A DNA stretch of 64,000 nt, taken from JBNKFV01 sp050289485 (GTDB lineage: Bacteria > Pseudomonadota > Gammaproteobacteria > Pseudomonadales > Cellvibrionaceae). Numbering within the stretch: the stretch's first letter is position 1; each line of letters opens with the position of its first letter. A model generated the notes under the pieces. The model saw only the letters and a list, made by a program, of their open reading frames with translations. It was not told the DNA's origin and did not search any database. The DNA is taken from assembly GCA_050289485.1 (NCBI GenBank), contig JBNKFV010000032.1, positions 1 to 64,000 on the forward strand, given 5' to 3'. Both the position numbers and the translations under genes were made by a program. Of the stretch, positions 1-8,601 are shown piece after piece.

Positions 1-721
1 TAAAATCGTCGTAATTACCGGGGTAAACCCGCAGTTCGCCGTAGTCGATATCGGCCATGTGTGTACAGACCGAGTTCAGGAAGTGACGGTCGTGCGAAAT
101 AATAATCATGGTGCTTTGACGCTGGTTTAATTCACCTTCCAACCAGCGGATAGAATCCATATCCAGGTTGTTGGTCGGTTCGTCCAGCAGTAATACATCT
201 GGGTCGGCAAACAGGCTTTGTGCGAGCAATACGCGCAATTTCCAACCGGGAGCGACCTCGCTCATGGGGCCAAAATGCAAATGTTCTGCGATGCCCGCAC
301 CGAGCAAAATTTCCCCTGCACGGCTTTCGGCACTGTAACCGTCCATCTCGGCAAACTGTACTTCCAGTTCTGCCACGCGCATGCCGTCTTCTTCCGACAT
401 CTCTGGGTTGGCGTAAATACGTTCGCGTTCCTGTTTGATCTCCCACAGTTCGGCGTGGCCCATGATCACGGTGTCGATTACCGAGAAGGCTTCGAAGGCA
501 AACTGGTCTTGGCTTAATTTACCCAGGCGAATATTCGGCGCTAGCGACACATTACCCGCAGTGGGCTTGAGGCTACCGTCCAGAATTTTCATAAAGGTGG
601 ATTTGCCGCAGCCGTTAGCGCCAATCAGACCATAGCGTTTGCCATCGCCAAACTTGACGGAGATATTTTCGAACAACGGCTTAGCGCCAAATTGCATGGT
701 GATATTTGCAGTAGAAATCAA
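1..721 (-). CDS. ybiT: ABC-F family ATPase, YbiT-like (3' end outside window)
   Basis: The first 240 codons are visible; the gene continues past the left edge. The start is a TTG at 721 with AGGA about 8 bases upstream, giving MISTANITMQFG, the usual start of YbiT proteins. The first nucleotide-binding domain has Walker A GANGCGKST (near residue 35), a family-typical linker, and Walker B LLLDEPTNNLD followed by the switch region IIISHDRHFLN. There are no membrane segments, so it is an ABC-F protein acting on ribosomes rather than a transporter. Family members gate the ribosomal E site; the particular role of YbiT is poorly defined. The second ATPase domain lies outside the window. Confidence 0.9.
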   Translation of the reverse strand, partial: MISTANITMQFGAKPLFENISVKFGDGKRYGLIGANGCGKSTFMKILDGSLKPTAGNVSLAPNIRLGKLSQDQFAFEAFSVIDTVIMGHAELWEIKQERERIYANPEMSEEDGMRVAELEVQFAEMDGYSAESRAGEILLGAGIAEHLHFGPMSEVAPGWKLRVLLAQSLFADPDVLLLDEPTNNLDMDSIRWLEGELNQRQSTMIIISHDRHFLNSVCTHMADIDYGELRVYPGNYDDF

Positions 722-913
722 AGGACTATCCTGAAGCGTAAGAAATGGGCGGAACAGCTAAAACGTCATCAACAGCGGGAGCAAAGGAGTTTGACGGAGC
801 GGCTAAAACGACGCGCACTATACGGAGTTACGGGGCTAAAGTCGAGGAAAGTTGGTTATTATTTGGTCAAGCTCTGTGGCTGGAAATGGGGATAGGCGGT
901 AAACAGAGGTCGG

Positions 914-1771
914 CTAATCCTCTTCGTTAGCAGCACGAATGCGGGCTTGTCGCGCTTCCTCTTCCTCTAGCGCGTCTTTAATCGCCAGCAGGATATTGTC
1001 TACATCTGCCGCTTCACCGTCGTCTTCAAATTCGCCAGTCAGCACGGTTTCGGGGAACAGCTCGCCCTCTTCATACAAGGCCCACATTTCTTTGGCATAG
1101 CGGGTGTTCAGTAGCTCGGGTGCGTACTGCCCGTAGTACTCAGTCATATTACGCACATCACGGGTTAACATGGCTTCAGCATTGTTGTTGGCCGAGGCAT
1201 CAACGGCTTGTGGTAAATCGATAATGACGGGCCCATAGTCGTCAACCAGTACATTAAATTCAGACAAATCACCGTGAATAATGCCTTCGCACAACATCAG
1301 TTTGATGGATTCCATGACCTCGGCATGGTCCTGGCGGGCCAGATCGGCAGACATTGACACATCGTTCAGGCGCGGGGCCACATTGCCCTCGTCGTCGGTG
1401 ATCAGGTCCATGAGCAGCACGCCATCGAAGCAACCGTAGGGCTGCGGCACGCGCACACCGGCCCTGGCGAGTCGATATAAGGCATCTACTTCGGCATTCT
1501 GCCAAACTTCTTCCTGTTGCTTACGCCCGAACTTTGAGCCTTTCTCCATGGCACGGCCACGGCGGCTATTGCGTACTTTACGCCCTTCCTGATATTGGGC
1601 TGCCTTTTTAAAACTGCGTTTTACCGCGTCTTTATAGACTTTGGCGCAACGAATTTCTTCGCCGCAACGAACAAGGTAAACAGTCGCTTCCTTACCGCTC
1701 ATCAGTTGCGAGATTACTTCATCAACCAGCCCATCTTCGACGAGAGGCTCAATGCGTTTCGGGGTTTTCAT
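914..1771 (-). CDS. RIO-type atypical serine/threonine protein kinase
   Basis: 285 residues. Signatures of the RIO kinase fold are visible: the nucleotide-binding stretch SGKEATVY (25-32), a following lysine in RCAKVYK, the catalytic loop HGDLSEFN (166-173) and the metal-binding IIDLPQAV (183-190). The C-terminal 50 residues are strongly acidic (ending AANEED). Archaeal and eukaryotic RIO kinases act in small-subunit ribosome maturation; the bacterial homologues are widespread in gammaproteobacteria with little known about their targets. It stands alone between ybiT and a divergent RNase H-like gene. Function beyond protein kinase is not inferable here. Confidence 0.88.
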   Translation of the reverse strand: MKTPKRIEPLVEDGLVDEVISQLMSGKEATVYLVRCGEEIRCAKVYKDAVKRSFKKAAQYQEGRKVRNSRRGRAMEKGSKFGRKQQEEVWQNAEVDALYRLARAGVRVPQPYGCFDGVLLMDLITDDEGNVAPRLNDVSMSADLARQDHAEVMESIKLMLCEGIIHGDLSEFNVLVDDYGPVIIDLPQAVDASANNNAEAMLTRDVRNMTEYYGQYAPELLNTRYAKEMWALYEEGELFPETVLTGEFEDDGEAADVDNILLAIKDALEEEEARQARIRAANEED

Positions 1772-2033
1772 GGCATATTCTATAAAAGGACGGTAAATAG
1801 GCTTATGGGGCTAGCAAAAAGTCTGACAGAAAGGCAGAGCACATAGCGCAAACACGACTCAAGCTGACATATTCTGGGTGCCGCAAGCGGGAATAAGTGC
1901 AGTATTCTACAGAAATACCCGTCACTTCACTATTAGCACCCACAGAAGTGTATAAGTACGTTAGTCTGCTAACTGTGATGGGTGTGACAGCGCCCCTCAC
2001 CCATCACATTAACCGCAATGCGACCAGGCCATT

Positions 2034-2585
2034 ATGCTCAAGCACCACCACATTTTTACCGACGGCAGTGTTAACCCGCAAACTAAAGTCGGCGCAGGTG
2101 CCTGCCTGATTACCAATTCACTCACCACGCCATTAGCAACGCTCAGCACGCACCTGTGTACAACGTGCTTTACCGACACCAGCTCCACCCAATTAGAGCT
2201 GCTCACCTTGCTGTGGGCCTTTGAACTTGTCACTCAACATCACCCGATGCTGTCTGATAATAAACGTATTCCACATCGGTACACGTTCTACACGGATTCG
2301 CAAAATATTGTCGGCCTACGGCAACGGCGCCAGGTATTGGAAAAAAAGCAGTTTTTGAATAAACAGGGGGAACCGCTCAACAACCATTTACTGTATCAAC
2401 AATTTTTTACATTAACGGCAACGGTTGATTGCGAGTTCGTTAAAGTGAAGGGCCACCAGCGCAGTAGCCAACGCGATGAGATTGAGAAAATTTTCTCGTT
2501 GGTCGACAACGCCGCGCGTAAAGCATTACGGAATATAGCTGAATGTAATGCCAAACCCATCAAGGCGCCTACCCATCGTGGATAA
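2034..2585 (+). CDS. RNase HI-like protein
   Basis: 183 residues. The four acidic residues of the RNase H active site can be placed: D10 in IFTDGSVNP, E55 in TQLELLTL, D88 in FYTDSQN and D158 in LVDNAARKAL, with a histidine (H141) in KVKGHQ where RNase HI has its mobile catalytic histidine. Such enzymes cut the RNA strand of RNA-DNA hybrids. It is longer than classical RnhA (about 155 aa), with extra sequence between the second and third acidic residues and after residue 90. It therefore looks like a divergent relative rather than the housekeeping rnhA. Its stop lies 8 bases from the end of the converging hydratase/dehydrogenase gene. Confidence 0.75.
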   Translation: MLKHHHIFTDGSVNPQTKVGAGACLITNSLTTPLATLSTHLCTTCFTDTSSTQLELLTLLWAFELVTQHHPMLSDNKRIPHRYTFYTDSQNIVGLRQRRQVLEKKQFLNKQGEPLNNHLLYQQFFTLTATVDCEFVKVKGHQRSSQRDEIEKIFSLVDNAARKALRNIAECNAKPIKAPTHRG

Positions 2586-2592
2586 ACCCTGC

Positions 2593-4689
2593 TTAACGTT
2601 GATGAAACGTTGCCAAGGGTTGCTGACTTTCAATAAGCTGTTGCAACAGTGGCGCTGGTTGCCAGTAGCGGTCGCCGGGAAGCTCGCTGAAGGTCTGGAT
2701 TTTTTTCAGTACTTTGTCGAGCCCCATTTCGTCGGCATAGCACATAGGGCCGCCACGCCAGCGTGGAAAACCGTAACCATTGAGCCAGATGGCATCAATG
2801 GCAGGGGCTGAGGCAATAATACCTTCTTGTAAAATATTACATCCTTCATTCACCAGGGCGAGAATCAAACGTTGTTGAATTTCATCACTGGTAATTTCAC
2901 GCGGTTGAATACCGCACTCGCTGGCCGTACTTTTGATAAGCGAAATCACTTCGTCATCTTCTACGGCTTTGCCGTTATCGTAGCGATAAAAGCCAGCACC
3001 CGCTTTGCGCCCTAACCTGCCCCGCTCTACCAATGTATTGGCTACCAGAAAAAATTGTGGGTCGATAGATGGATTGGGATTTTCTTTACGGGCTTTATAA
3101 CCAATATCGATGCCGGATAAATCGGCCACGGCCAATGGCCCCATGGCCATGCCCCACTGGGTCATGGCGCTATCGATCTGGCTGGGGGTTGCGCCTTCTA
3201 ACAATAAGCGATTAGCTTCGCGGCCATAGCAGGTGTACATGCGGTTGCCCACAAAGCCGTAACACACACCAACCGGCACGGGCATTTTTTTCAGTTGTTT
3301 GCCTACATGAATTGCCGTGACCATGGTGGCGTCGTCGGTGTGTTCGGCCTTCACAATTTCTACCAGCTTCATGATATGAGCCGGACTAAAAAAATGCATA
3401 CCTACCACGTGTTGTGGTCGTGCTGTGGCGGCGGCAATTTCGTTGATATCTAAATAAGATGTGTTGGTGGCAAGTATGGCGCCCGGCTTACACACGGCAT
3501 CGAGCTGCGTAAAAATAGTTTTCTTTATGTCCATAGATTCAAACGCGGCTTCAACCACCAAATCAACCTCAGCCAGTGCGGAATAATCCACGGTAGTGGT
3601 TAAGCGTTTTTGCAGCTCGTGCTGTTGTTCTGTACTCATGCGGCCTTTATTGATGGCGTCTTCACATAAACCATTGATAATAGACACACCGCGATCAAGG
3701 CCTTGTTGTTGATTGTCGATCATCACCACATGAAAACCGTTGTTTAAAAAACACATGGCGATACCACTGCCCATGGTACCTGCACCGATGACGCCCACCG
3801 TATTGACAGCCTGCGCTGCGGCGTCGGCGCTGGCGGTATATTTTGTGGCGGCACGTTCGGCAAAAAAAGCATGGCGCATGGCGCGGCTTTGCGGTGACGC
3901 GCGGCGCAATAAAAATAATGTGCGTTCAGCGTTGAGGGCGGCTTCAAAACTGAGAGACAGTGAATTTTTTATGGCTTCTATGGCGGCCATGGGCGCTTCT
4001 TGCCCGCGGGATTTTTTACGGGCCAGTTCACGGGCAGCGTCTATGTCTTGTGCTTCATTGCCAGTTAGAGGAATGCTGCGTGCTCGTACGGGCTTGGCTG
4101 GCAGGCCTTGGTGAATAATGTCTTCGGCAAAGGCTTGGGCAGCTGTTAACAGCTTGTCATCAACGATTCGGTCAAATGGCGATAAACCGTCTGCAAAGCT
4201 TTCAACCTTCATCGGCCTGCCGGTAGCAATCAGATCAAGAGCCGTTTTAATGCCGGTTAAACGCGGTAAGCGCTGGGTGCCACCGGCGCCAGGAATTAAG
4301 CCCAGCGTCACTTCCGGCAAACCCACCTTGCTGCCTTTTAAGGCGATACGATAATGGCCGGCCAGAGCTACCTCAAAACCACCACCCAGTGCGGTGCCGT
4401 GTAAGGCGATAACCACCGGTTTTTGGCTGTTTTCTATGGTGGCGACTACGTCGGGTAAATGGGGCTCCATAGGTGGCTTGTCGAATTCTGTAATGTCGGC
4501 ACCGGCAATAAAGGTTTTACCGGCACAAGCGATCACAATCGCTTTACAGTCTTCTTGGTCATTCGCTTCGACAACCGCGTTTTGCAGCTGCTCTCTCACT
4601 GCCTGTGACAAGGCGTTCACCGGTGGGTTGTCTACCAGAAGGGTGGCTACACCATTTTGATAACTGAGGGTTACAACGTTTTGAGTCAT
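2593..4689 (-). CDS. Fused enoyl-CoA hydratase / 3-hydroxyacyl-CoA dehydrogenase
   Basis: About 698 residues. The N-terminal crotonase domain has the oxyanion segment GTALGGGFEVALAG and two acidic catalytic candidates, E108 and E128 (counting from the first of three Mets). Next come a Rossmann motif GVIGAGTMGSGIA (301-313) and the dehydrogenase dyad H434 (VGMHFFSP) and E446. Three ATGs run in tandem (4695, 4692, 4689); the only SD-like GTGGA abuts the first, so the third is the best start. It is the last gene of the paa operon. No separate paaF (hydratase) or paaH (dehydrogenase) exists in the island, so this protein probably carries out both steps on the opened ring. A general beta-oxidation role (FadJ-like) is the alternative. 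Confidence 0.88.
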   Translation of the reverse strand: MTQNVVTLSYQNGVATLLVDNPPVNALSQAVREQLQNAVVEANDQEDCKAIVIACAGKTFIAGADITEFDKPPMEPHLPDVVATIENSQKPVVIALHGTALGGGFEVALAGHYRIALKGSKVGLPEVTLGLIPGAGGTQRLPRLTGIKTALDLIATGRPMKVESFADGLSPFDRIVDDKLLTAAQAFAEDIIHQGLPAKPVRARSIPLTGNEAQDIDAARELARKKSRGQEAPMAAIEAIKNSLSLSFEAALNAERTLFLLRRASPQSRAMRHAFFAERAATKYTASADAAAQAVNTVGVIGAGTMGSGIAMCFLNNGFHVVMIDNQQQGLDRGVSIINGLCEDAINKGRMSTEQQHELQKRLTTTVDYSALAEVDLVVEAAFESMDIKKTIFTQLDAVCKPGAILATNTSYLDINEIAAATARPQHVVGMHFFSPAHIMKLVEIVKAEHTDDATMVTAIHVGKQLKKMPVPVGVCYGFVGNRMYTCYGREANRLLLEGATPSQIDSAMTQWGMAMGPLAVADLSGIDIGYKARKENPNPSIDPQFFLVANTLVERGRLGRKAGAGFYRYDNGKAVEDDEVISLIKSTASECGIQPREITSDEIQQRLILALVNEGCNILQEGIIASAPAIDAIWLNGYGFPRWRGGPMCYADEMGLDKVLKKIQTFSELPGDRYWQPAPLLQQLIESQQPLATFHQR

Positions 4690-4751
4690 CATCATTCCAC
4701 GCGAGTCTTATAGGCATCTGATAAAAATAATAACCAGATGCTTTGGTGATT

Positions 4752-4785
4752 TTATTAACCCGGCAAGCTTTTATGTCGGGTTAAT
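4752..4785. repeat. 34-bp hairpin repeat, copy 1
   Basis: An imperfect palindrome with arms TTAACCCGGCA and TGTCGGGTTAA (10 of 11 pairs). The whole 34 bases recur without mismatch, in the opposite orientation, at 41682-41715; identity stops at both ends. Both copies are intergenic, as expected for a REP-like element. Confidence 0.85.
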
Positions 4786-4823
4786 GCGGCACATGGACGT
4801 GCCGCCACTGGCCGCTAGGCCAG
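4786..4823. other. Two hairpins next to the 34-bp repeat (paaX to hydratase/dehydrogenase gap)
   Basis: GCGGCAC (4786-4792) pairs with GTGCCGC (4799-4805), and CTGGCC (4808-4813) pairs with GGCCAG (4818-4823). With the repeat just to the left, three hairpins follow within 72 bases in the untranslated gap between paaX and the next gene of the operon. They may limit transcription past paaX or protect the mRNA end; neither strand has a clear U-run. Confidence 0.55.
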
Positions 4824-4855
4824 GTTAATAAGGCGCGGCGATGATGGTTTAAGGT

Positions 4856-5782
4856 TTAGGCTAACCCCCCGAATCGCCGCGCGAACCCTGCAACAGGTTC
4901 TGCCAGTGGCCCCTGTGCATTTTCCAGTTTGTCTTGTATATACTCTGCCGAGGTACTGGCTAAACCTCGGTACAGGCGTTTGACCAGGTCTTGTGCCTCC
5001 AGCCCGACCCAGCCACTGGGCAGCATGGCTTCGGGAAAATCCGGGTCGCGCAGCAGAATGCGGCGGTACTCATGTATTAACAGTGTGCGTAAGGCAAAGC
5101 TCAGCTCGCTGTTTAACGTCGACTTTTTGCCACCCGGCTTAGTGAGCGGGCGATAAAAATCCACAAACTCCTGATACATGGTTTTGAGTTCGTCGATGTT
5201 CCATTTGGTTTGCGCCATGTCTTTGAGCAGCGCTTGCGACGTTCCATCTTCGGTGGTGGCCGAAAATACCAATACCTTGCCCACCAGATATTGCTCTTGC
5301 AGTGTTTCGTGCAGCGATGTGCGATCAGACGATGGGTGCGCATACAACCCACTAAACAAGGTGTTATAGCCTTGCCACATCAGGCTTTTACGAAACAAGT
5401 CGAGCTTTTCTTCCGGTACATTAGTAGGTGCTACCAGTGTCCAGGTACCATCCCACTCCGGGTAATTCGCGGCGTAAATACGCCGTGCTGCTTTTTCATA
5501 CTGCGACTTCGCCATATCGGTGTAGCAGTAATAACTGCGACGGCCGATTTTGCGGGTCTGCAACCACTCCTGTTGCACCAACCGGTAAACCGCCGTACGC
5601 ACCAGCCGTTCGTTGTAACCGAGTATGCCCAGTGCATCGATCAGGCTTCCCAGCCAGATCCAGCCGCCGTGCTGCGACACTGCATCGCCGAATACGGTCA
5701 TGGTCATCGACGTACAGCTGTAATTTTTGTCGGTAATGCGTGTGACGATATCATCGAGCTTGATGTGTTTATCGTGCATCAA
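4856..5782 (-). CDS. paaX: PaaX, phenylacetyl-CoA-responsive transcriptional repressor
   Basis: 308 residues, the usual length for PaaX. The N-terminal third holds a winged helix (GILGYNERLVRTAVYRLVQQ, then WLQTRKIGRRSYYCYTD), followed by the PaaX-specific central region and an all-helical C-terminus. In E. coli PaaX represses the paa promoters until phenylacetyl-CoA binds. Here the gene sits directly behind paaE on the same strand, so it is likely made from the promoter it controls. The 97-base gap between paaE and paaX shows no TGATAC motif. Confidence 0.92.
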   Translation of the reverse strand: MMHDKHIKLDDIVTRITDKNYSCTSMTMTVFGDAVSQHGGWIWLGSLIDALGILGYNERLVRTAVYRLVQQEWLQTRKIGRRSYYCYTDMAKSQYEKAARRIYAANYPEWDGTWTLVAPTNVPEEKLDLFRKSLMWQGYNTLFSGLYAHPSSDRTSLHETLQEQYLVGKVLVFSATTEDGTSQALLKDMAQTKWNIDELKTMYQEFVDFYRPLTKPGGKKSTLNSELSFALRTLLIHEYRRILLRDPDFPEAMLPSGWVGLEAQDLVKRLYRGLASTSAEYIQDKLENAQGPLAEPVAGFARRFGGLA

Positions 5783-5879
5783 GTTTCCCCTGCTATTTCA
5801 ACTATCTGCTATAGGGGCATAATAAAGTACCGACTGACCAATAAAAACACTTGCCTAGACAAACAGCAGATTAATAGCT

Positions 5880-6974
5880 TTATATATCGTCGAAACTTAC
5901 GACCACCTTCTCGCTGATCGGGTGCGCCTGACAGGTAAGTATCATGCCTTTTTCAGTTTCCTCCGGGCTGAGAGAATGATTCAAATCCATCTCGACATTC
6001 CCTTCCAGCAGGCGAGCCTTACAGGTGGCGCACACGCCGCCTTTACAGGAATAGGGTAAGTCGGCCCCGGCATTCATGGCAGCGTCGAGAATGTTTTCGC
6101 CATCGGCTGTGAGTTCAAGGTACGTGGTGCGACCGCTTACCTTCACTTGTACATCGCTGACTTGTCCTGCGTACTCACGAGCTCGGTTATGATGCTTTTC
6201 GGTAACGGTCTGGGCATCTTCTGCTGAGGCGTAAAACAATTCGTAATGTATCTGGCTTTCATCGATACCCGATGCGCGCAAACCACGGGATACTTCTGAG
6301 ATCATCGATTCTGGCCCACAGAGAAAAAATTCGTCAGTAGTGGGTATATCGATCATATGCGCCGCTTGCAGTTCGGCGCCTTTTTTATTGTTCAGGCGAC
6401 CAAACAATACTTCTGCATCTTGTTCTTCGCGGCTCAGAATATTCAGCCAGTTAAAGCGCTGTAGATAACGGTTTTTCAAAAATCCCAATTCTTCTTTAAA
6501 CATCACAGTGGATGAGTTGCGGTTGCCATAAAGCAAGGTTACGGTGCTGTTGGGCTCACGGGATAAAATCGATTTTACAATCGAGAGCATGGGTGTAATG
6601 CCACTGCCAGCGCAAATACACATATATTTTTTATGTTGGTTGGCTGCCAGTGGGGTATGGAAATTTCCCTGTGGCGGCATGACCTCGATCACGTCGTTGG
6701 CGCTGAGTGAATCGTTGACAAAATTAGAGAACACACCACCATCGATTCGTTTTACGGCAACCTGCAATTTGTTGTCGTCTACGCCGGAACAAATTGAGTA
6801 TGAACGCCGAATGTCTTCACCATTGATGGTGGCTTGCAGAGTAAGGTACTGGCCTTGCGTAAATGCAAACGTGTTTTTTAACTCAGCAGGTACCTTAAAG
6901 GTCAGGCAAACAGCACTGTCAGTTTCTGGCCGTACTTCCTGCAATTCCAGCGGATAAAAGTTAGTGTTATTCAT
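5880..6974 (-). CDS. paaE: PaaE, ferredoxin-NADP reductase-type subunit of phenylacetyl-CoA epoxidase
   Basis: 364 residues from ATG 6974 (MNNTNFYPLEL), 11 bases after the paaD stop; an upstream in-frame start would overlap paaD and is less likely. The N-terminal part is an FAD/NAD reductase (FAD-binding RRSYSIC at 56-62, NAD-side CGPESM). The C-terminal part is a plant-type 2Fe-2S ferredoxin with C310, C315, C318 and C348 (CKGGVCATC plus a distal Cys). It passes electrons from NADPH to the PaaAC di-iron centre. Confidence 0.93.
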   Translation of the reverse strand: MNNTNFYPLELQEVRPETDSAVCLTFKVPAELKNTFAFTQGQYLTLQATINGEDIRRSYSICSGVDDNKLQVAVKRIDGGVFSNFVNDSLSANDVIEVMPPQGNFHTPLAANQHKKYMCICAGSGITPMLSIVKSILSREPNSTVTLLYGNRNSSTVMFKEELGFLKNRYLQRFNWLNILSREEQDAEVLFGRLNNKKGAELQAAHMIDIPTTDEFFLCGPESMISEVSRGLRASGIDESQIHYELFYASAEDAQTVTEKHHNRAREYAGQVSDVQVKVSGRTTYLELTADGENILDAAMNAGADLPYSCKGGVCATCKARLLEGNVEMDLNHSLSPEETEKGMILTCQAHPISEKVVVSFDDI

Positions 6975-6984
6975 AATATTCTCG

Positions 6985-7491
6985 TTAGATGCACTTGAAG
7001 TAATCAAAGGGCTCTTTGCAGTCCTGACACTGGTACAGGGCTTTGCAGGCCGTCGATCCAAATTCACTGATTTTTTTTACGTTTTTCGAGCCACACTGTG
7101 GGCAGTTAACCGCGTGTTGGCGCGAAGGCGGTGCAATACCGTATTGCCGCAATCGTTCGCGGCCATCGGCAGTCATCATGTCGGTGGACCAGGCCGGCGA
7201 CAGTGATGTAATAACCGCTACCGATGTATACCCTGCCTCTTGCAACGATTTACGCACATCTTGCTCAATTTCGCGCATGGCCGGGCACCCGGAATAGGTC
7301 GGTGTAATGGTAACGTCGATGTGGCCATTGGCCTGTTGTACTACATTCTGCAAAATGCCCAGGTCCCAAATAGACACGACGGGTATTTCCGGGTCTTTCA
7401 CCTTTTCAAGAATATCCCACAGGTGTTTGCAGGCAGATTGCTCACGCAACTGCTGTCGTTGCAACAGCAGTTCGTGAGTGACCGGTATCAT
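6985..7491 (-). CDS. paaD: PaaD, phenylacetyl-CoA epoxidase accessory/assembly protein
   Basis: 168 residues from ATG 7491 (MIPVTHELLLQ), 17 bases past the paaC stop; a longer in-frame version would run into paaC. It has the DUF59/MIP18 fold signature (VKDPEIPVVSIWDLGIL, TPTYSGCPAM) and a C-terminal four-Cys zinc- or Fe-S-type segment (CPQCGS ... CQDCKEP). Known PaaD proteins are needed for epoxidase activity, probably for metal-centre maturation, and are not part of the catalytic core. No strong SD precedes it, so coupling to paaC is likely. Confidence 0.9.
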   Translation of the reverse strand: MIPVTHELLLQRQQLREQSACKHLWDILEKVKDPEIPVVSIWDLGILQNVVQQANGHIDVTITPTYSGCPAMREIEQDVRKSLQEAGYTSVAVITSLSPAWSTDMMTADGRERLRQYGIAPPSRQHAVNCPQCGSKNVKKISEFGSTACKALYQCQDCKEPFDYFKCI

Positions 7492-7507
7492 CGACGCAGC
7501 AGCCACG

Positions 7508-8263
7508 TTACCACTCCAGCCCAGGATAAGCGCGTTGTAAAAATTGCATTTCGGCCAGCATGTGGCCGTGGTGTTCGGTATGAATACCGTCGCGGCCACC
7601 GCTTACTTTCCAGGTAGACGCAGGTTGCGCGACAGTGGCTTCCTGTAACACGTTGGCTAACTGTTGCTCGAAGCTGGCTCGCAACAGGCTTTTGTCTACG
7701 GCTATACCTTGGTTGGCTAAAGTGGCTTCGTCGGCGGTCATCACAAACAGTTCATCGAGATAACCCCACAAATTGTCAAAGGCAGCTTGTATGCGGTTGT
7801 GGCTCTCTTCTGTGCCGTCGCCCAAGCGAATCACCCAATCGCGGCTACGACGCAAGTGATACAAACTTTCTTTGATGCTTTTTTTGGCAATCGCGGCAAT
7901 GGTGTCATCGCTGGAGTGTGTCAATGCGTTCACGTAGTCCACATTAAACAGGTCAATAATTAATTGCCGAGCCATACTGAAAGCAAAGTCGCCATTGGGC
8001 AGTTCAAAAATCAGCAAGTTGCGAAAGTCGCGGGTATCGCGCATAAAGGCGATGTCGTCGGCAGTACGTTTGCCGCCTTCAAGGGTTGCTGCATATTCGT
8101 AAAACATTTGTGCGCGGCCAATAAAGTCCAGCGCAACGTTAGAAATGGCCAGATCTTCTTCCAGAAACGGTGCTGACGCGCACCATTGCGACAAACGCTG
8201 CCCCAATACCAGGGCGTCGTCGCCCTGAGCAATGGCGTAGTTGATTAATGCTTGATTACTCAT
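7508..8263 (-). CDS. paaC: PaaC, structural subunit of phenylacetyl-CoA epoxidase
   Basis: 251 residues, typical for PaaC. It has the ferritin-like helical bundle seen in the family (LSQWCASAPFLEEDLAISNVALDFIGRAQ near the start; ESLYHLRRSRDWVIRLGDGT in the middle). PaaC is the catalytically silent partner that holds PaaA in the epoxidase complex. It lies between paaB and paaD. Confidence 0.93.
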   Translation of the reverse strand: MSNQALINYAIAQGDDALVLGQRLSQWCASAPFLEEDLAISNVALDFIGRAQMFYEYAATLEGGKRTADDIAFMRDTRDFRNLLIFELPNGDFAFSMARQLIIDLFNVDYVNALTHSSDDTIAAIAKKSIKESLYHLRRSRDWVIRLGDGTEESHNRIQAAFDNLWGYLDELFVMTADEATLANQGIAVDKSLLRASFEQQLANVLQEATVAQPASTWKVSGGRDGIHTEHHGHMLAEMQFLQRAYPGLEW

Positions 8264-8280
8264 GGTAATGTGCCCTCGCC

Positions 8281-8571
8281 TTACATGTTATTAACAGCAT
8301 CAGGTAAAACATAATGCGTTGCGTGGCGGTAAGGTTTGTCTTCCATCGGATCGTAAAAGCTGGCAGCGTCTTCTTCCTGTGAGGCGACAATATCTTTTGA
8401 GTTTACTACCCAGATGCTCACACCTTCACTGCGGCGTGTGTAGCAGTCGCGAGCGTATTCCAGAGCTTGCTCAGCATCTTCAGCATGCAGGCTGCCGACA
8501 TGTTTATGGTCGAGCCCGCGTTTTGAGCGCACAAATACTTCAAACAGCGGTAAAAATTTTTCGTTACTCAT
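8281..8571 (-). CDS. paaB: PaaB, small subunit of phenylacetyl-CoA epoxidase
   Basis: 96 residues, the family length. Recognisable PaaB sequence: PLFEVFVRSKRGLDHKHVGS and the central YTRRSEGVSIWVV. GGGGAT upstream of the ATG serves as the SD. PaaB bridges PaaAC heterodimers in the epoxidase complex. The gene sits between paaA and paaC with short gaps. Confidence 0.93.
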   Translation of the reverse strand: MSNEKFLPLFEVFVRSKRGLDHKHVGSLHAEDAEQALEYARDCYTRRSEGVSIWVVNSKDIVASQEEDAASFYDPMEDKPYRHATHYVLPDAVNNM

Positions 8572-8601
8572 GGCATTAATCCCCGGTAGTCAGTGAACGG
8601 C

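Noticed and set aside
692..895. Plus-strand 67-codon frame between ybiT and the RIO kinase gene
   Set aside because: It starts within ybiT, is dominated by Arg/Lys/Gln with no SD, and resembles nothing known.
6975..7067. 31-codon N-terminal extension of paaE
   Set aside because: It overlaps the end of paaD in another frame and is not part of the PaaE family; ATG 6974 lies properly spaced after the paaD stop.
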